Source: Chryseobacterium aquifrigidense (GTDB lineage: Bacteria; Bacteroidota; Bacteroidia; Flavobacteriales; Weeksellaceae). From it: 64,000 nt of DNA. Below the pieces are notes generated by a model. It did not search any database. It had not been told where the DNA came from and saw only the letters and a program-made list of their open reading frames with translations. This document shows, piece by piece, positions 1 through 8,159 of the stretch (position 1 is the stretch's first letter; each line of letters starts with the position of its first letter). The stretch is from NCBI RefSeq assembly GCF_006716485.1, contig NZ_VFPD01000001.1:2214008-2278007 (forward strand), written 5' to 3'. The translations under genes and the position numbers were made by a program.

Positions 1-327
1 CAGTTAAAAAAATAAAATCTTTGCGTCTGAAAAACATATCATCAGTTTGTATTTTAAATTATTCCTGATTAAAAAGATGAACGCAAAGTTTCTATTAATA
101 ATTCCGTTTTATGTAAGCATGCAAAGTTCAATTTCCTCTTAATAATTCTTTGAACCATTAAGTTTTCTTAAGCTCTTAAGAAAAGTTAAGAACAGGGCTA
201 AAGTTATTCATAAAGCGTCTTCTTCATTCATCAAAGATGAATCTTAACTTATCTTATCCTCTTCATTTTCTTAATGGTTAAAATACTATATTTTTTTACA
301 AAAGAAAGTAAATCAATTGTTTACACC
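1..327. other. Intergenic, no gene seen
   Basis: AT-rich sequence left of the TetR-like gene. It contains a short phrase of the ATCTTTGCGTC kind, which recurs in other intergenic regions of this window (near 43960), and a loosely inverted partner (GACGCAAAGA-like, near 80). I see no convincing coding frame; the short plus-strand frame starting at 274 overlaps the regulator gene on the other strand and has no family character. Confidence 0.5.
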
Positions 328-872
328 CTATTCTTCATTAGTCTCAGTCATTTTCTTTTCTCTTTTTCTCTGAAGAATAAGATGTGCAGCATCCAGCATT
401 TTCACCGTATGAATGTAAGGCATCACGATATTCCTTTCCGGCAGGTTTTCATAGACGCCCATTGAAAAATAGACGATTCCGGACATAAAATAATCATATT
501 CTTTGAGGGTATAGGCGCTGAAGGCTTTTTTGAAAACCAACAGAGGATTCCGGTATTCCTTTTCCGAAAGCAGACCAAGAACCCACGGGGAAATCTTTTC
601 CGGCTGTGTATCGATTGTCCATTTTCTGTCCTTCAGCATCATGAGATAGCCTGCCCGGATTAACGACCTCACCGACTGATGAAACTGGAAGATCACCGCC
701 GGATCTTCATGGATCCAGCTATTTCTCTTTACTGCATAATTCATAATGTTGCTGAGCCTTTCTTTGGAAACATCCAGCTCATTGAACTGAAAGAAAGTTT
801 CTATCAGCTGCAAGCCGGAGTGTTTTTTATCTGCCCGAAATCGGGAATCGAAGTTTGTTCTGCTTTTTTCAT
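328..872 (-). pseudogene. TetR-type regulator remnant lacking its HTH (probable frameshifted/deleted gene)
   Basis: The open frame (about 161 residues from a TTG at 813) is helical and resembles a TetR ligand-binding domain, but there is no N-terminal helix-turn-helix. The only good ATG lies upstream at 872 and is in another frame. It encodes MKKAEQT, an opening common in TetR proteins of this group, then about 15 more residues before a stop at about 804. Joining the two frames needs a one-base shift around 805-830, where the DNA has a six-base A run. TetR proteins are usually 190-210 residues, so even the joined product (about 180) is short. The simplest reading is an internal deletion that removed the HTH and broke the frame; a sequencing error is the alternative. 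A perfect palindrome sits just upstream. Assignment to TetR is an inference from the start motif, helical content and the palindrome. Confidence 0.45.
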
Positions 873-908
873 GTTTGTATTTTTTTATAAATGTAGGAAA
901 AGAAATTT

Positions 909-932
909 AATTACGGTCGATCGACCGTAATT
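909..932. promoter_or_regulatory. 24-bp perfect palindrome, TetR-type operator candidate
   Basis: Two 12-base arms, AATTACGGTCGA and its exact reverse complement, meet at 920/921. It lies between the minus-strand regulator remnant (ATG at 872) and the plus-strand HTH gene at 962. A GGTCGATCGACC core is typical of TetR-family operators, which commonly sit in the regulator's own promoter. That link is family knowledge; binding is inferred. Confidence 0.6.
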
Positions 933-961
933 TTTTATTATTTAATTATTTCATTTGTTCT

Positions 962-1195
962 ATGACAGATATAAACGAAAAAATTTGTTCATACATTACA
1001 AAGAAATGGTTGATACCTTGGCTCCAAGAAGGCAAGTCACAAAATTCTTTTGCCAAAAATCATGGTGTAGAAGAAAGCACCATTAGAAAAATTAAAAGTG
1101 AAGAAACTTACAGAATACCCGTTGAAACACTTTTTAAAATATGCGAAGCAAGAAAAATTAGTTTATCTGATTTCTTTAAACTTATAAATGAATAA
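962..1195 (+). CDS. Small XRE-type helix-turn-helix protein
   Basis: A 77-residue protein that is almost entirely one DNA-binding domain. A segment around residues 26-45 reads SFAKNHGVEESTIRKIKS, the classic two helices of a Cro/C1-type HTH, and the tail ISLSDFFKLINE is typical of short Bacteroidota XRE proteins. There is no effector domain, so it probably acts as a simple repressor or antitoxin-like regulator. It stands alone on the plus strand, 30 bp after the palindrome at 909-932. Its stop is followed almost at once by one arm of a 25-bp inverted repeat (1198-1222). Its target is unknown; the cassette downstream is a candidate by position only. Confidence 0.75.
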   Translation: MTDINEKICSYITKKWLIPWLQEGKSQNSFAKNHGVEESTIRKIKSEETYRIPVETLFKICEARKISLSDFFKLINE

Positions 1196-1197
1196 TC

Positions 1198-1222
1198 CTG
1201 ACGAGAGTTGGGATTTTTTTGT
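1198..1222 (+). repeat. Left arm of 25-bp inverted repeat flanking the FRG cassette
   Basis: The arm starts CTGACGAGAGTTGGGA and ends in a run of seven T then GT. The reverse complement of 3781-3805 is the same 25 bases with one mismatch (GAGAG against GAAAG). The T run could also make this part of the 3' end of the HTH gene's transcript. Confidence 0.7.
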
Positions 1223-1572
1223 GGTGAAATTTTCATAATATTTAAGAATTTCCGTGAAAATACTGATTGAAAATTTTAAGAGGCTTTTTATTTTTGGTGT
1301 TTACGGAAAGCCGTAATCATCTATAATAGAAGATGTATATCTTTCACACAAAATATTTTTTATTAACACAATTGGAATTTCTTCTAAATATAGAAATCGT
1401 AAAATTCGTACACGATTAAGATTGTGATTATACAAAAATCTTTTGAAAGAGAACAAAATAGAAATTATTAAAGTAATAACACATAAAAAAATTCAGCTAC
1501 TATTAAAGTACTAATAATAATTAGTTTAAAATATCAGAACTACAATATCAATTTTAAATCTATTTTTAAATA
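1223..1572. other. AT-rich intergenic region before the FRG gene
   Basis: About 350 bp of very AT-rich DNA with no supported gene. It presumably holds the promoter of the FRG gene, but I found no clean TAnnTTTG box near the start. Confidence 0.4.
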
Positions 1573-2394
1573 ATGGAAACATTTCGTCCAAATAATTTAC
1601 AAGAGCTATTATCTTTTAGTCAATCAATAAGAAGAGATGGTTTCTCACCTTACTTAGCATTCTTTAGAGGCCAAATAAATGACTGGCCAATAAAACCAAA
1701 CATTACCAGAAATCCTAAACTTACTGATGCTGACATTCTCGAAAGGGAAAAAAACTTTTTTGAAAATTATAATGAAGAAACATTAGGGGTAAAAGTTTTA
1801 CAACATTTTGATAAAGACTATACAAAATATGCACAGGACTGGCATAATCTATTTCAAGCGCAACATTTGGGATTTTACACAAGACTGACTGATTGGAGCC
1901 AAGATTTCAATAGTGCAATGTTTTTTGCAATTGATGATGAATCAAACACATACATAGATAACGATGGTGTAATATACTTATATAAATGTCCTTACTATGA
2001 AGATCAATTAATTAATTTTCAAAGAGAAGAAGACTACAGATTTTTTGATCAAAGTCCATTTGATCTTGAAAAATCTTATATGGTGAAACATCATTCTCAG
2101 TTTCCTGATGATTTCGAAAACTATGCTGGAGAAATTAGAAGATTTAGACAAGATGGAAGTTTCATTATTTTAAACTCAGAGGATATCAACAAACCAATTG
2201 AAAAAATACCATATATAAGTCAATATCTGACAAAAATATACATATCACCAAATGTAAAAGCTGAAATTTCTAATTATTTAGATGAAGGTTTTAAAGAATT
2301 TATTTATTTTGCTTCAACAGATGATAATAAGACAGAGGTGGAAAGGATTAGAAAAATAACGTCCGAAAGCAATAATAAAATTTATTCAGTGTAA
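1573..2394 (+). CDS. FRG-domain protein
   Basis: A 273-residue soluble protein. FRGQ near residue 29 and the segment QAQHLGFYTRLTDWSQDF with AMFFA shortly after (roughly residues 94-119) match the FRG domain, a poorly understood domain named for its N-terminal motif and found mainly in mobile, toxin-like and phage-defence contexts. No signal peptide or membrane segment is visible. The gene is AT-rich, sits inside a bracketed accessory cassette, and is followed 20 bp later by an orphan gene, so the two are probably co-transcribed. Biochemical activity is unknown; a nucleotide- or host-targeting toxin or defence effector is a guess from context. The domain call is fairly secure, the function is not. 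Confidence 0.8.
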   Translation: METFRPNNLQELLSFSQSIRRDGFSPYLAFFRGQINDWPIKPNITRNPKLTDADILEREKNFFENYNEETLGVKVLQHFDKDYTKYAQDWHNLFQAQHLGFYTRLTDWSQDFNSAMFFAIDDESNTYIDNDGVIYLYKCPYYEDQLINFQREEDYRFFDQSPFDLEKSYMVKHHSQFPDDFENYAGEIRRFRQDGSFIILNSEDINKPIEKIPYISQYLTKIYISPNVKAEISNYLDEGFKEFIYFASTDDNKTEVERIRKITSESNNKIYSV

Positions 2395-2414
2395 AATATT
2401 AATTACAAAATAAA

Positions 2415-3026
2415 ATGAACAAAGATTTGTATAATGAACTACAATTTTTATATGTTTCTTTAACAGAAAGATTTTCAAAGTATTCAGATTATCATTATGA
2501 TGGGCTCTATAAATGTTATAACGGAAAATATTTCTTTCTACGAGATGAAAAAAGAGAGTTTTTAAAAAAACTATCAACAATTAAAATCGGAGAAATCTAT
2601 TCAAGTAAGTATAAAGGAGAAATAGGGTTTCCTCAACAATATATAAATAGTTTTCTAGTAATGTTTCATGAAGACAAAGTGTGCATTATTGATGGATTAG
2701 GACAGATTATTCTTTACTATATTTTGTTTTTGCTTAAGTTAGAATTGGAAGCTTTTATAAACGAATTGAATGATGTTAAAGAAAGATTAAAAGGCTTTAT
2801 AACTTCTGACGAAAATTTTATTTATTTTGATTATGTTACTTTCTTTGAAAATTGGGCTAAAAAATTTAAAGGAAATAAAGGTATGGAAATGCTAATGAAC
2901 CTTTTCACAAAAACAAATTCGAATATTATAACAATTAGCTTTAGTGGTAAAATAGAGATTAATTTCAGTAAAATTAAGGAAATGTACAGTAGACTAGAAT
3001 ATTTTAACTTTACAATATTACAATGA
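2415..3026 (+). CDS. Hypothetical protein, partner of the FRG gene
   Basis: A 203-residue protein I do not recognise. It is rich in aromatic and charged residues, with an N-terminal stretch of Tyr-rich helices (residues 1-35) and a hydrophobic central segment (IILYYILFLLKLELEAF, around residues 98-114) that could be a buried helix or one weak membrane segment. It starts 20 bp after the FRG stop and shares its very low GC, which suggests one transcript and a shared function, such as an immunity protein or sensor. No catalytic motif is visible. Confidence 0.6.
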   Translation: MNKDLYNELQFLYVSLTERFSKYSDYHYDGLYKCYNGKYFFLRDEKREFLKKLSTIKIGEIYSSKYKGEIGFPQQYINSFLVMFHEDKVCIIDGLGQIILYYILFLLKLELEAFINELNDVKERLKGFITSDENFIYFDYVTFFENWAKKFKGNKGMEMLMNLFTKTNSNIITISFSGKIEINFSKIKEMYSRLEYFNFTILQ

Positions 3027-3171
3027 ATTATTTATATGATTTATAAGGCAAAATATCATATTTTTTTTTCATTAATTCACTGAAAAAGAACTTCTGGAAT
3101 ATAAAGAATATATCAGAAATTTAATTTCATAACACTACATTTTTATTTAATTTATTTTTTAACCTAATTAA

Positions 3172-3657
3172 ATGTTTGAAAATTTACCTCTAAAAGAAAT
3201 ATTGTTATTAATTCTTGGAACACTTTCGACCTACCTTATATGGCGAGTTCAATTTCAAAAAGATAAAATCAAGAATATTGAAACCCAACTTTCTGAAAAA
3301 AAATTTCAAATTTATTCTGAGCTTGTGTATATAATATTTGACACAATGCACGGCGAAAAAATTGGAAAGAAAGTTAATGATAAAGAATTATTGAAGAGAA
3401 TTTTAGATATTAAAAAAAATATGTTTCTCTATGCTTCTGATGAAATGTTTGAATCATTTAAAAATTGGACACTTGAATTACAAAAACCTGGAAATAATGG
3501 AGTAGATCATTTTAAAAAATACTTCGAATTAATGAAACTCGTCCGCAAAGATATGGGACAATCAAATTCAAAAATAAATTTGGATGATTTTATGATTTAT
3601 ATAATGCAAAATGAAGAAGAGTACAAAAAGTTTAAAACTTTATACAATTGGGACTAG
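3172..3657 (+). CDS. Membrane-anchored hypothetical protein
   Basis: A 161-residue protein with one N-terminal transmembrane helix (LLLILGTLSTYLIW, residues 10-23) followed by a basic stretch and a helical cytoplasmic domain of about 130 residues. This single-anchor plan is common among small accessory proteins, but I cannot name a family. It lies 145 bp after the preceding gene, so it may have its own promoter. It is the last gene of the AT-rich cassette; the right arm of the 25-bp inverted repeat lies about 120 bp downstream. Confidence 0.6.
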   Translation: MFENLPLKEILLLILGTLSTYLIWRVQFQKDKIKNIETQLSEKKFQIYSELVYIIFDTMHGEKIGKKVNDKELLKRILDIKKNMFLYASDEMFESFKNWTLELQKPGNNGVDHFKKYFELMKLVRKDMGQSNSKINLDDFMIYIMQNEEEYKKFKTLYNWD

Positions 3658-3688
3658 GCAACCTTGTCATTTCCCAAAATCTCCCGCT

Positions 3689-3712
3689 CTCCGAAGTCTC
3701 CTGACTTCGGAG
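3689..3712. repeat. Strong stem-loop at the right cassette edge
   Basis: A perfect 10-bp stem, CTCCGAAGTC with GACTTCGGAG, around a four-base loop TCCT. No long T run follows, so it is not a standard terminator. Its GC-rich character stands out against very AT-rich surroundings, suggesting a dispersed hairpin element. Confidence 0.6.
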
Positions 3713-3780
3713 CAATTTCAAAGAAAAAAAACTTATTTCACCAGCTTAAAATTAGGATCATTTCCATAGCACGAATCAAA

Positions 3781-3805
3781 ACAAAAAAATCCCAACTTTC
3801 GTCAG
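3781..3805 (-). repeat. Right arm of 25-bp inverted repeat flanking the FRG cassette
   Basis: Read on the minus strand this is 24/25 identical to 1198-1222. The minus-strand sequence just before it, about 3806-3835, weakly resembles the 3' end of the HTH gene at 962-1195 (it can be read KILDIFCLKI, compare ISLSDFFKLI). It may therefore be the decayed tail of a second, inverted HTH gene copy. Confidence 0.6.
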
Positions 3806-3860
3806 AATTTTTAAGCAAAAGATATCTAATATCTTTACCTTATTTTTTCATCACTCTACC

Positions 3861-4499
3861 CTACGATTTTGTGCCTTGCTCAACCGGGGCTTTCTGTAGA
3901 ATCTGTATGGCTCCGTTAGCTGTATTTCCATAGAGCTGAATATAAATATCATCGCCATTTGTTCTTCTGATGATATATACTTTTACGGGTTCATTCCAAT
4001 AATCTATAGAACCTTCCTCGCCAAAGTATTTGGCATCTTCTTTTATTCTGTCAAGCTCTGGCTGAGAAACTTTACCATCAAATATTTTTACACCGCCAAC
4101 TTTTGTAATAGCATCATCATAACTTTTCAAAAAATACGGCAATGACCATTCTTCTTCATTATTTTTCCCATTGACTACATATGTTTTCCATATTTTCCCT
4201 CCTATGGGTGTCATTACGCCGTTAAGTGGAAAATACAGCATGTCAAAGCTTCTTTGGACTGGTTTGTTTTGAAAATCTAGTCCTTTGGGAAAACTGAAAA
4301 AGGGAAAATCACCCACTTCAGCGGTGGAAACCGGTACAGCGTTGATGTCAAATTGAGTAGTTTCTCCCGGAGATTTTTCTGCGGCTGTAGTATTTCCTAT
4401 GGCGACAGTATCCTTAGTTGCCTCTGTTTTCTGTTCAGCCTTTTTGTTGCAGGCAGCAAGCAAAGCGCCCATTGATAGAATAATCAGTGTCTTCTTCAT
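3861..4499 (-). CDS. Lipoprotein, hypothetical
   Basis: About 212 residues from the ATG at 4499, chosen because MKKTLIILSMGALLAAC gives a short basic start, hydrophobic core and lipobox (LAAC), so the mature protein is lipid-anchored at Cys17. A longer frame to 4574 adds residues that would spoil the signal peptide. After a Thr/Ala/Glu-rich linker comes a globular domain of about 160 residues with aromatic-rich strands (residues 65-205). No family recognised. It is on the opposite strand to the accessory cassette and its base composition returns to the genome norm, so it probably marks the start of core DNA. Confidence 0.7.
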   Translation of the reverse strand: MKKTLIILSMGALLAACNKKAEQKTEATKDTVAIGNTTAAEKSPGETTQFDINAVPVSTAEVGDFPFFSFPKGLDFQNKPVQRSFDMLYFPLNGVMTPIGGKIWKTYVVNGKNNEEEWSLPYFLKSYDDAITKVGGVKIFDGKVSQPELDRIKEDAKYFGEEGSIDYWNEPVKVYIIRRTNGDDIYIQLYGNTANGAIQILQKAPVEQGTKS

Positions 4500-4912
4500 T
4501 GTAATAAATTTAGTTTTTGGGTGTATAATTTTTTTAAAACAGTGAAGGATAAAACAATACGAATTCTTCTTCATCAGAATCGCTCTGTATATTTTTATCC
4601 TGTACTATGTTTGCGGCACTAACTTACAAATAAAAATAAGGATAGGAAATCCCTAATTTTAAGGAGTTTAGTGAATAAAGATAATATGCTGACGATATTT
4701 TTGACGCAAAGATTTTTATTTTTGAAACTGATGATTTTAAGATAGCCAAGTGTAGACTCAACTTTGCTGATTCCTTGAAGCGCATGGATAAGCACACCGC
4801 TTCATGAGCGACGAATTCGAAGCACTTAGCTTATTTACAATACAACGAAATGATCAATGAACTGTGCATTAAAAAAGAATTCCAGTCATGATCTGATGAA
4901 AGATCTAGAAAC
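4500..4912. other. Intergenic region, no gene supported
   Basis: About 410 bp between two minus-strand genes. The left part must contain the promoter of the lipoprotein. The stretch 4740-4910 has more balanced composition than usual spacers here and could be a decayed gene, but no frame in either direction gives a recognisable protein. Confidence 0.35.
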
Positions 4913-5584
4913 TTACGCCTTCCTGATGATATCCCGCGTAAGATAAATATAATTAAACATACAAAACGTCGCCACCGCCCCGAAAGTATGCCATAAAAAG
5001 TGTGTTCCGAAACTGAACCACTCCCATTTATCAGAGATACGGAAAGTTAATGCAAAAACAAACGACAACACCGCAAATCCTACCCATTTTCCCGCTTTCC
5101 ATTGGGTATAAATCAAATATCTTATTACCGAAAAAACTACAAATGAGGCCATGATGGCATAATTGACGTTGATAAAAAGAGAAGGGTTATCAATCAGAAT
5201 CCAGTTTCTCAAACCCACCATAAGTACCAGACATCCCAGAACCATTGCAACAGCATAGTACCATCTGGTGCTCTGCGCCACAAAAAAAAATCCGGCAGAG
5301 AGACATAGCAACATAATAGGCAGCCAATCCATCATAATAAATACCGGCCACTGTCTGAAAGAATGATAAACCGTTCCTCCTATGGCTCCAATGTATAATA
5401 AAATTAAGCAGTAGGTTAAAAAAGGATATTTTTTGAAATCATCCTTCATTTTGAAGGTCCAGAAAATAGCGATGGCTAAAAATAATAGGGCTGTTATTGC
5501 ATTTAATGGCTCAGGGAAAAACTGAGTCATATCTGTTTCTTTATATAACAGGCCTCCGTCAGGAGGTATTGAGTTTATTGGCAT
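4913..5584 (-). CDS. Seven-helix membrane protein of the CREST (ceramidase/PAQR) type
   Basis: A 223-residue protein with about seven transmembrane helices. The conserved metal-site residues of the CREST superfamily (alkaline ceramidase, PAQR, Per1, SID-1, TMEM8) appear in the right order: EPLNA at the first helix, YHSFRQW at the second, MDWLP at the third, and HFLWHTFGA (HxxxH) at the last. These would bind zinc for lipid-amide hydrolysis. Flavobacteria make sphingolipids and sulfonolipids, so a ceramidase-like role on such lipids is plausible but inferred. The gene stands alone with about 270 bp upstream. Confidence 0.75.
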   Translation of the reverse strand: MPINSIPPDGGLLYKETDMTQFFPEPLNAITALLFLAIAIFWTFKMKDDFKKYPFLTYCLILLYIGAIGGTVYHSFRQWPVFIMMDWLPIMLLCLSAGFFFVAQSTRWYYAVAMVLGCLVLMVGLRNWILIDNPSLFINVNYAIMASFVVFSVIRYLIYTQWKAGKWVGFAVLSFVFALTFRISDKWEWFSFGTHFLWHTFGAVATFCMFNYIYLTRDIIRKA

Positions 5585-5853
5585 TGTCTTTTTTTATATT
5601 ATTTACAGGCATGTTTTAGAGTGTAAAATACAAACACAAGCCATTTTTCTAACTATTAGCAAAACATATACTTACTTATTATAAATATAGAAAAAATTAT
5701 GGTATTCTATACCTGGATGTCTCCGGTTATATTTTACAAAAATGTTAATTCTCCTTTTGATACCAACACACCCGATTGTATAATGAACAATCGGGTGTAT
5801 TTTTTTAATTCGTTACCTTTAAAACAGGCAGTAATTTTGCTTATGGCAGCAAA

Positions 5854-6363
5854 TTAGATTGCGTTGGCTTCAGCATATTCCTCATCTGAGACAGCTTCCA
5901 ACCAAATATTCTGATTGGTTTGCGGATTGCCATTCGTTGCCAGATGTGAGAACCAACTTCCGGCGACTGCGCCATGCCAATGCTCCACATTCGGAGCAAT
6001 TTCCACAATATCACCGGGTTTTAAACGACGGGCAGGTTTTCCTCTTTCCTGATATAAACCTTCGCCACCCACCACAATCAAAAGCTGTCCACCGGTATGA
6101 CTATGCCAATTGTTGCGGCAGCCCGGCTCAAATGTGACATTGGAAAGAGGAACATTTAGATCTTTATTACCGGTAAGAGGTGCCAGATAGGATTTACCAA
6201 TAAAGTATTGAGCAAAAGCCTTGTTTTCTTCACCTGTAGGAAAATCACTTATTTTAGGAATGTCTGTACTCATTTTGCTGGATTTTATTTTGTTTGAATT
6301 TACTTTATTTTGTGCAGTTACAGATGGAATGAACGCTAAGAGAATGATAATTAGATATTTCAT
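5854..6363 (-). CDS. Secreted cupin-domain protein
   Basis: 169 residues with an N-terminal signal peptide (MKYLIIILLAFIPSVTAQ). The cupin barrel is clear: NNWHSHTGGQLLIVVGGEG (first cupin motif, metal ligands HxH) and GDIVEIAPNVEHWHGA (second motif). Such cupins often occur next to carboxymuconolactone decarboxylase-like proteins and alpha/beta hydrolases, as here. It is the last gene of a minus-strand run (hydrolase, acetyltransferase, cupin) whose likely regulator is the AraC gene at 8160. Substrate unknown; detoxification of a small reactive compound is a reasonable guess. Confidence 0.8.
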   Translation of the reverse strand: MKYLIIILLAFIPSVTAQNKVNSNKIKSSKMSTDIPKISDFPTGEENKAFAQYFIGKSYLAPLTGNKDLNVPLSNVTFEPGCRNNWHSHTGGQLLIVVGGEGLYQERGKPARRLKPGDIVEIAPNVEHWHGAVAGSWFSHLATNGNPQTNQNIWLEAVSDEEYAEANAI

Positions 6364-6378
6364 TAACTTACACCTACA

Positions 6379-6945
6379 TTATGATTCAATTGTTTTGATG
6401 ATTTTTGCAGGAATTCCTCCTACTACAACATGGTCCGGAACATCTTTTGAAACCACCGCTCCGGCTGCTACCACAGCATTCTCCCCAATTGTAACTCCGG
6501 GAAGAATGGTAGCATTGGCGCCAATCCACGCATTTCTTTTGATGTGAACAGGCTGACCTGTTAATCCTTTCCTATGTTGAGGCTCCAAAGGATGATTTTC
6601 AGTGATCAGACTTACTTTCGGACCGATTAATACATCATCTTCGATGGTAATTCCGCCCAAAGCCAGAAAAGTACAATCGAAGTTGATGAATACATTCTTA
6701 CCGATGTTGATATTCTTTCCGTAATTGATATAGATCGGGGTAAATACCGCTACGTTCTCCAGTTTTTCACCAACAATCTCACTTAATATTTTTAAGATCT
6801 CATCCGGTTCTGTGGAATTATTGAGTGGGATCAATTGTTTTTTAACCTCATAAGAAGCTTCCAGTAGTTTGTGAATTTCCGGGTCGTCTGGCATTACTGT
6901 TTCGCCATTTTTAAGTCTGGCGAAAATATCTTCGTTAAATCTCAT
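6379..6945 (-). CDS. Sugar O-acetyltransferase, left-handed beta-helix (maa/lacA type)
   Basis: 188 residues from the ATG at 6945 (MRFNEDIFARLKNGE), preferred over the longer frame to 6981 because related acetyltransferases begin this way. The N-terminal 60 residues form the maltose-acetyltransferase helical cap (PDDPEIHKLLEASYEVKKQL). Hexapeptide repeats follow (INIGKNVFINFDC, IGPKVSLI, IGANATILPGVTIGENAVV, GGIPAKII). ENHPL carries the catalytic His and NAWIGA is the usual acetyl-CoA-binding turn. It transfers acetyl from acetyl-CoA to a sugar or similar hydroxyl. It sits 15 bp before the cupin gene and 68 bp after the hydrolase, so it is probably part of the same operon. Confidence 0.88.
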   Translation of the reverse strand: MRFNEDIFARLKNGETVMPDDPEIHKLLEASYEVKKQLIPLNNSTEPDEILKILSEIVGEKLENVAVFTPIYINYGKNINIGKNVFINFDCTFLALGGITIEDDVLIGPKVSLITENHPLEPQHRKGLTGQPVHIKRNAWIGANATILPGVTIGENAVVAAGAVVSKDVPDHVVVGGIPAKIIKTIES

Positions 6946-7013
6946 GATTATATACTTAAAAAAAGGTGGTAAATCCGCCATTTCAAAGCGGATTCAACTC
7001 TTGTAATACTCAA

Positions 7014-8069
7014 TTATTTCAAATGTGTTCTGAAGAAATTATCCAGTTTTTCAAAAGGAATAACCTCCACTCTATCATATAAATCTACGTGAACCGCATT
7101 GGGGATAATCATTAATTCCTTCGGTTCTGCAGCCATTTTATAAATGTCTTCGGAAAAATATTTTGAATGTGCATTTTCACCGGCAATTAAAAGCATCGGG
7201 CGTGGTGAAATTTCTTTGATGTAACTTAAAATAGGCATATTCATAAATGAAAGTGCGCTGGTAAGCCTCCATCCTTTTGTTGAGTTTACTGAACGCTCGT
7301 GAAACCCTCTTTCGGTTTTGTAATAATTGAAATAATCTTTTACAAACTGAGGTTCATTGCCAGTTAATTTTTCCGGAAGATGTGAAGCTGGATATTCCAT
7401 CTTTCCTGTTTCCGCATCTTTCCATCTTTGCTGATTCAGATCTTCAAGCGTTTTTGTCCGCTGCTCCAGGGTAACGGCGTCATGATATCCTTTAGAAATT
7501 ACTCTTGTCATATCATACATACTTGTGGTTGCAACGGCTTTTATACGCTTATCTATTGCAGTCGCATTCAGTGCCATTCCTCCAAATCCGCAAATTCCTA
7601 TGATTCCGATTTTGTTCCGGTCAACATTGTTTTGAAGCCCCAGGAAATCAACTGCGGCACTGAAATCTTCGGTATTGATGTCCGGTGAAGCAATATCTCT
7701 CGGCTCGCCTCCACTTTCGCCTGTGTAAGAAGGGTCAAAAGCGACAACGGCAAAACCTCTTTCCGCCATTTGATTGGCATATAAACCTGAAGACTGTTCT
7801 TTCACCGCACCAAAAGGTCCGCTGATTGCCAAAGCGGCCAGTTTTTCGTTTCCTGCATTTTTCGGAAGATATAAATCTCCTGAAAGCGTTATTCCGTAAC
7901 GGTTTTTGAAGGTAACAGCTTTACGGGTTACTTTATTGCTGAGCTGGAAAGTATAATGTTCGCTTTGTTCTGTTGGATTCATTGTAATTTGATTTGATTT
8001 TTTATTCTGCGCAAAAGTCTGTCCGATAAAAAGGAAGGACAAAGCCATTACTGTCGTTACTATTTTCAT
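7014..8069 (-). CDS. Secreted alpha/beta hydrolase with Cys at the nucleophile elbow
   Basis: 351 residues with a signal peptide (MKIVTTVMALSFLFIGQTFAQ). The fold is DLH/YcjY-like: a lipocalin-like leader strand, ISGPFGAVKEQSS around the oxyanion hole, the acid near FDPSYTGESGG, a nucleophile elbow GICGFGG (about residue 158) and a final His in NAVHVDLYD. Cys instead of Ser at the elbow is known in dienelactone hydrolase and in some YcjY-like relatives. The substrate is not known. A perfect -7 box (TAATTTTG, minus strand) lies 30 bp upstream. The gene heads a run with the acetyltransferase and the cupin, and the AraC gene just upstream reads the same way. Confidence 0.82.
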   Translation of the reverse strand: MKIVTTVMALSFLFIGQTFAQNKKSNQITMNPTEQSEHYTFQLSNKVTRKAVTFKNRYGITLSGDLYLPKNAGNEKLAALAISGPFGAVKEQSSGLYANQMAERGFAVVAFDPSYTGESGGEPRDIASPDINTEDFSAAVDFLGLQNNVDRNKIGIIGICGFGGMALNATAIDKRIKAVATTSMYDMTRVISKGYHDAVTLEQRTKTLEDLNQQRWKDAETGKMEYPASHLPEKLTGNEPQFVKDYFNYYKTERGFHERSVNSTKGWRLTSALSFMNMPILSYIKEISPRPMLLIAGENAHSKYFSEDIYKMAAEPKELMIIPNAVHVDLYDRVEVIPFEKLDNFFRTHLK

Positions 8070-8099
8070 ATCTGAATTTTATTTTAAAAATTACTGATA

Positions 8100-8107
8100 C
8101 AAAATTA
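8100..8107 (-). promoter_or_regulatory. -7 promoter box of the hydrolase gene
   Basis: Minus-strand TAATTTTG matches the Bacteroidota -7 consensus TAnnTTTG exactly, 30 bp before the ATG at 8069. No clear -33 TTG at the ideal distance, which fits a promoter that needs an activator such as the neighbouring AraC protein. Confidence 0.6.
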
Positions 8108-8159
8108 GAAACAGCCGTGTGCTGACAGTTAATGATAATCAAACCAAAAATTAAGAAAT

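Noticed and set aside
3664..3933. Open frame across the right cassette boundary
   Set aside because: It runs through the 10-bp hairpin and the inverted-repeat arm and overlaps the 3' end of the lipoprotein gene on the other strand; composition is not protein-like.
4700..4910. Possible decayed gene in the 4.5-4.9 kb spacer
   Set aside because: Composition is more balanced than other spacers, but no frame on either strand gives a recognisable protein, so no pseudogene is called.
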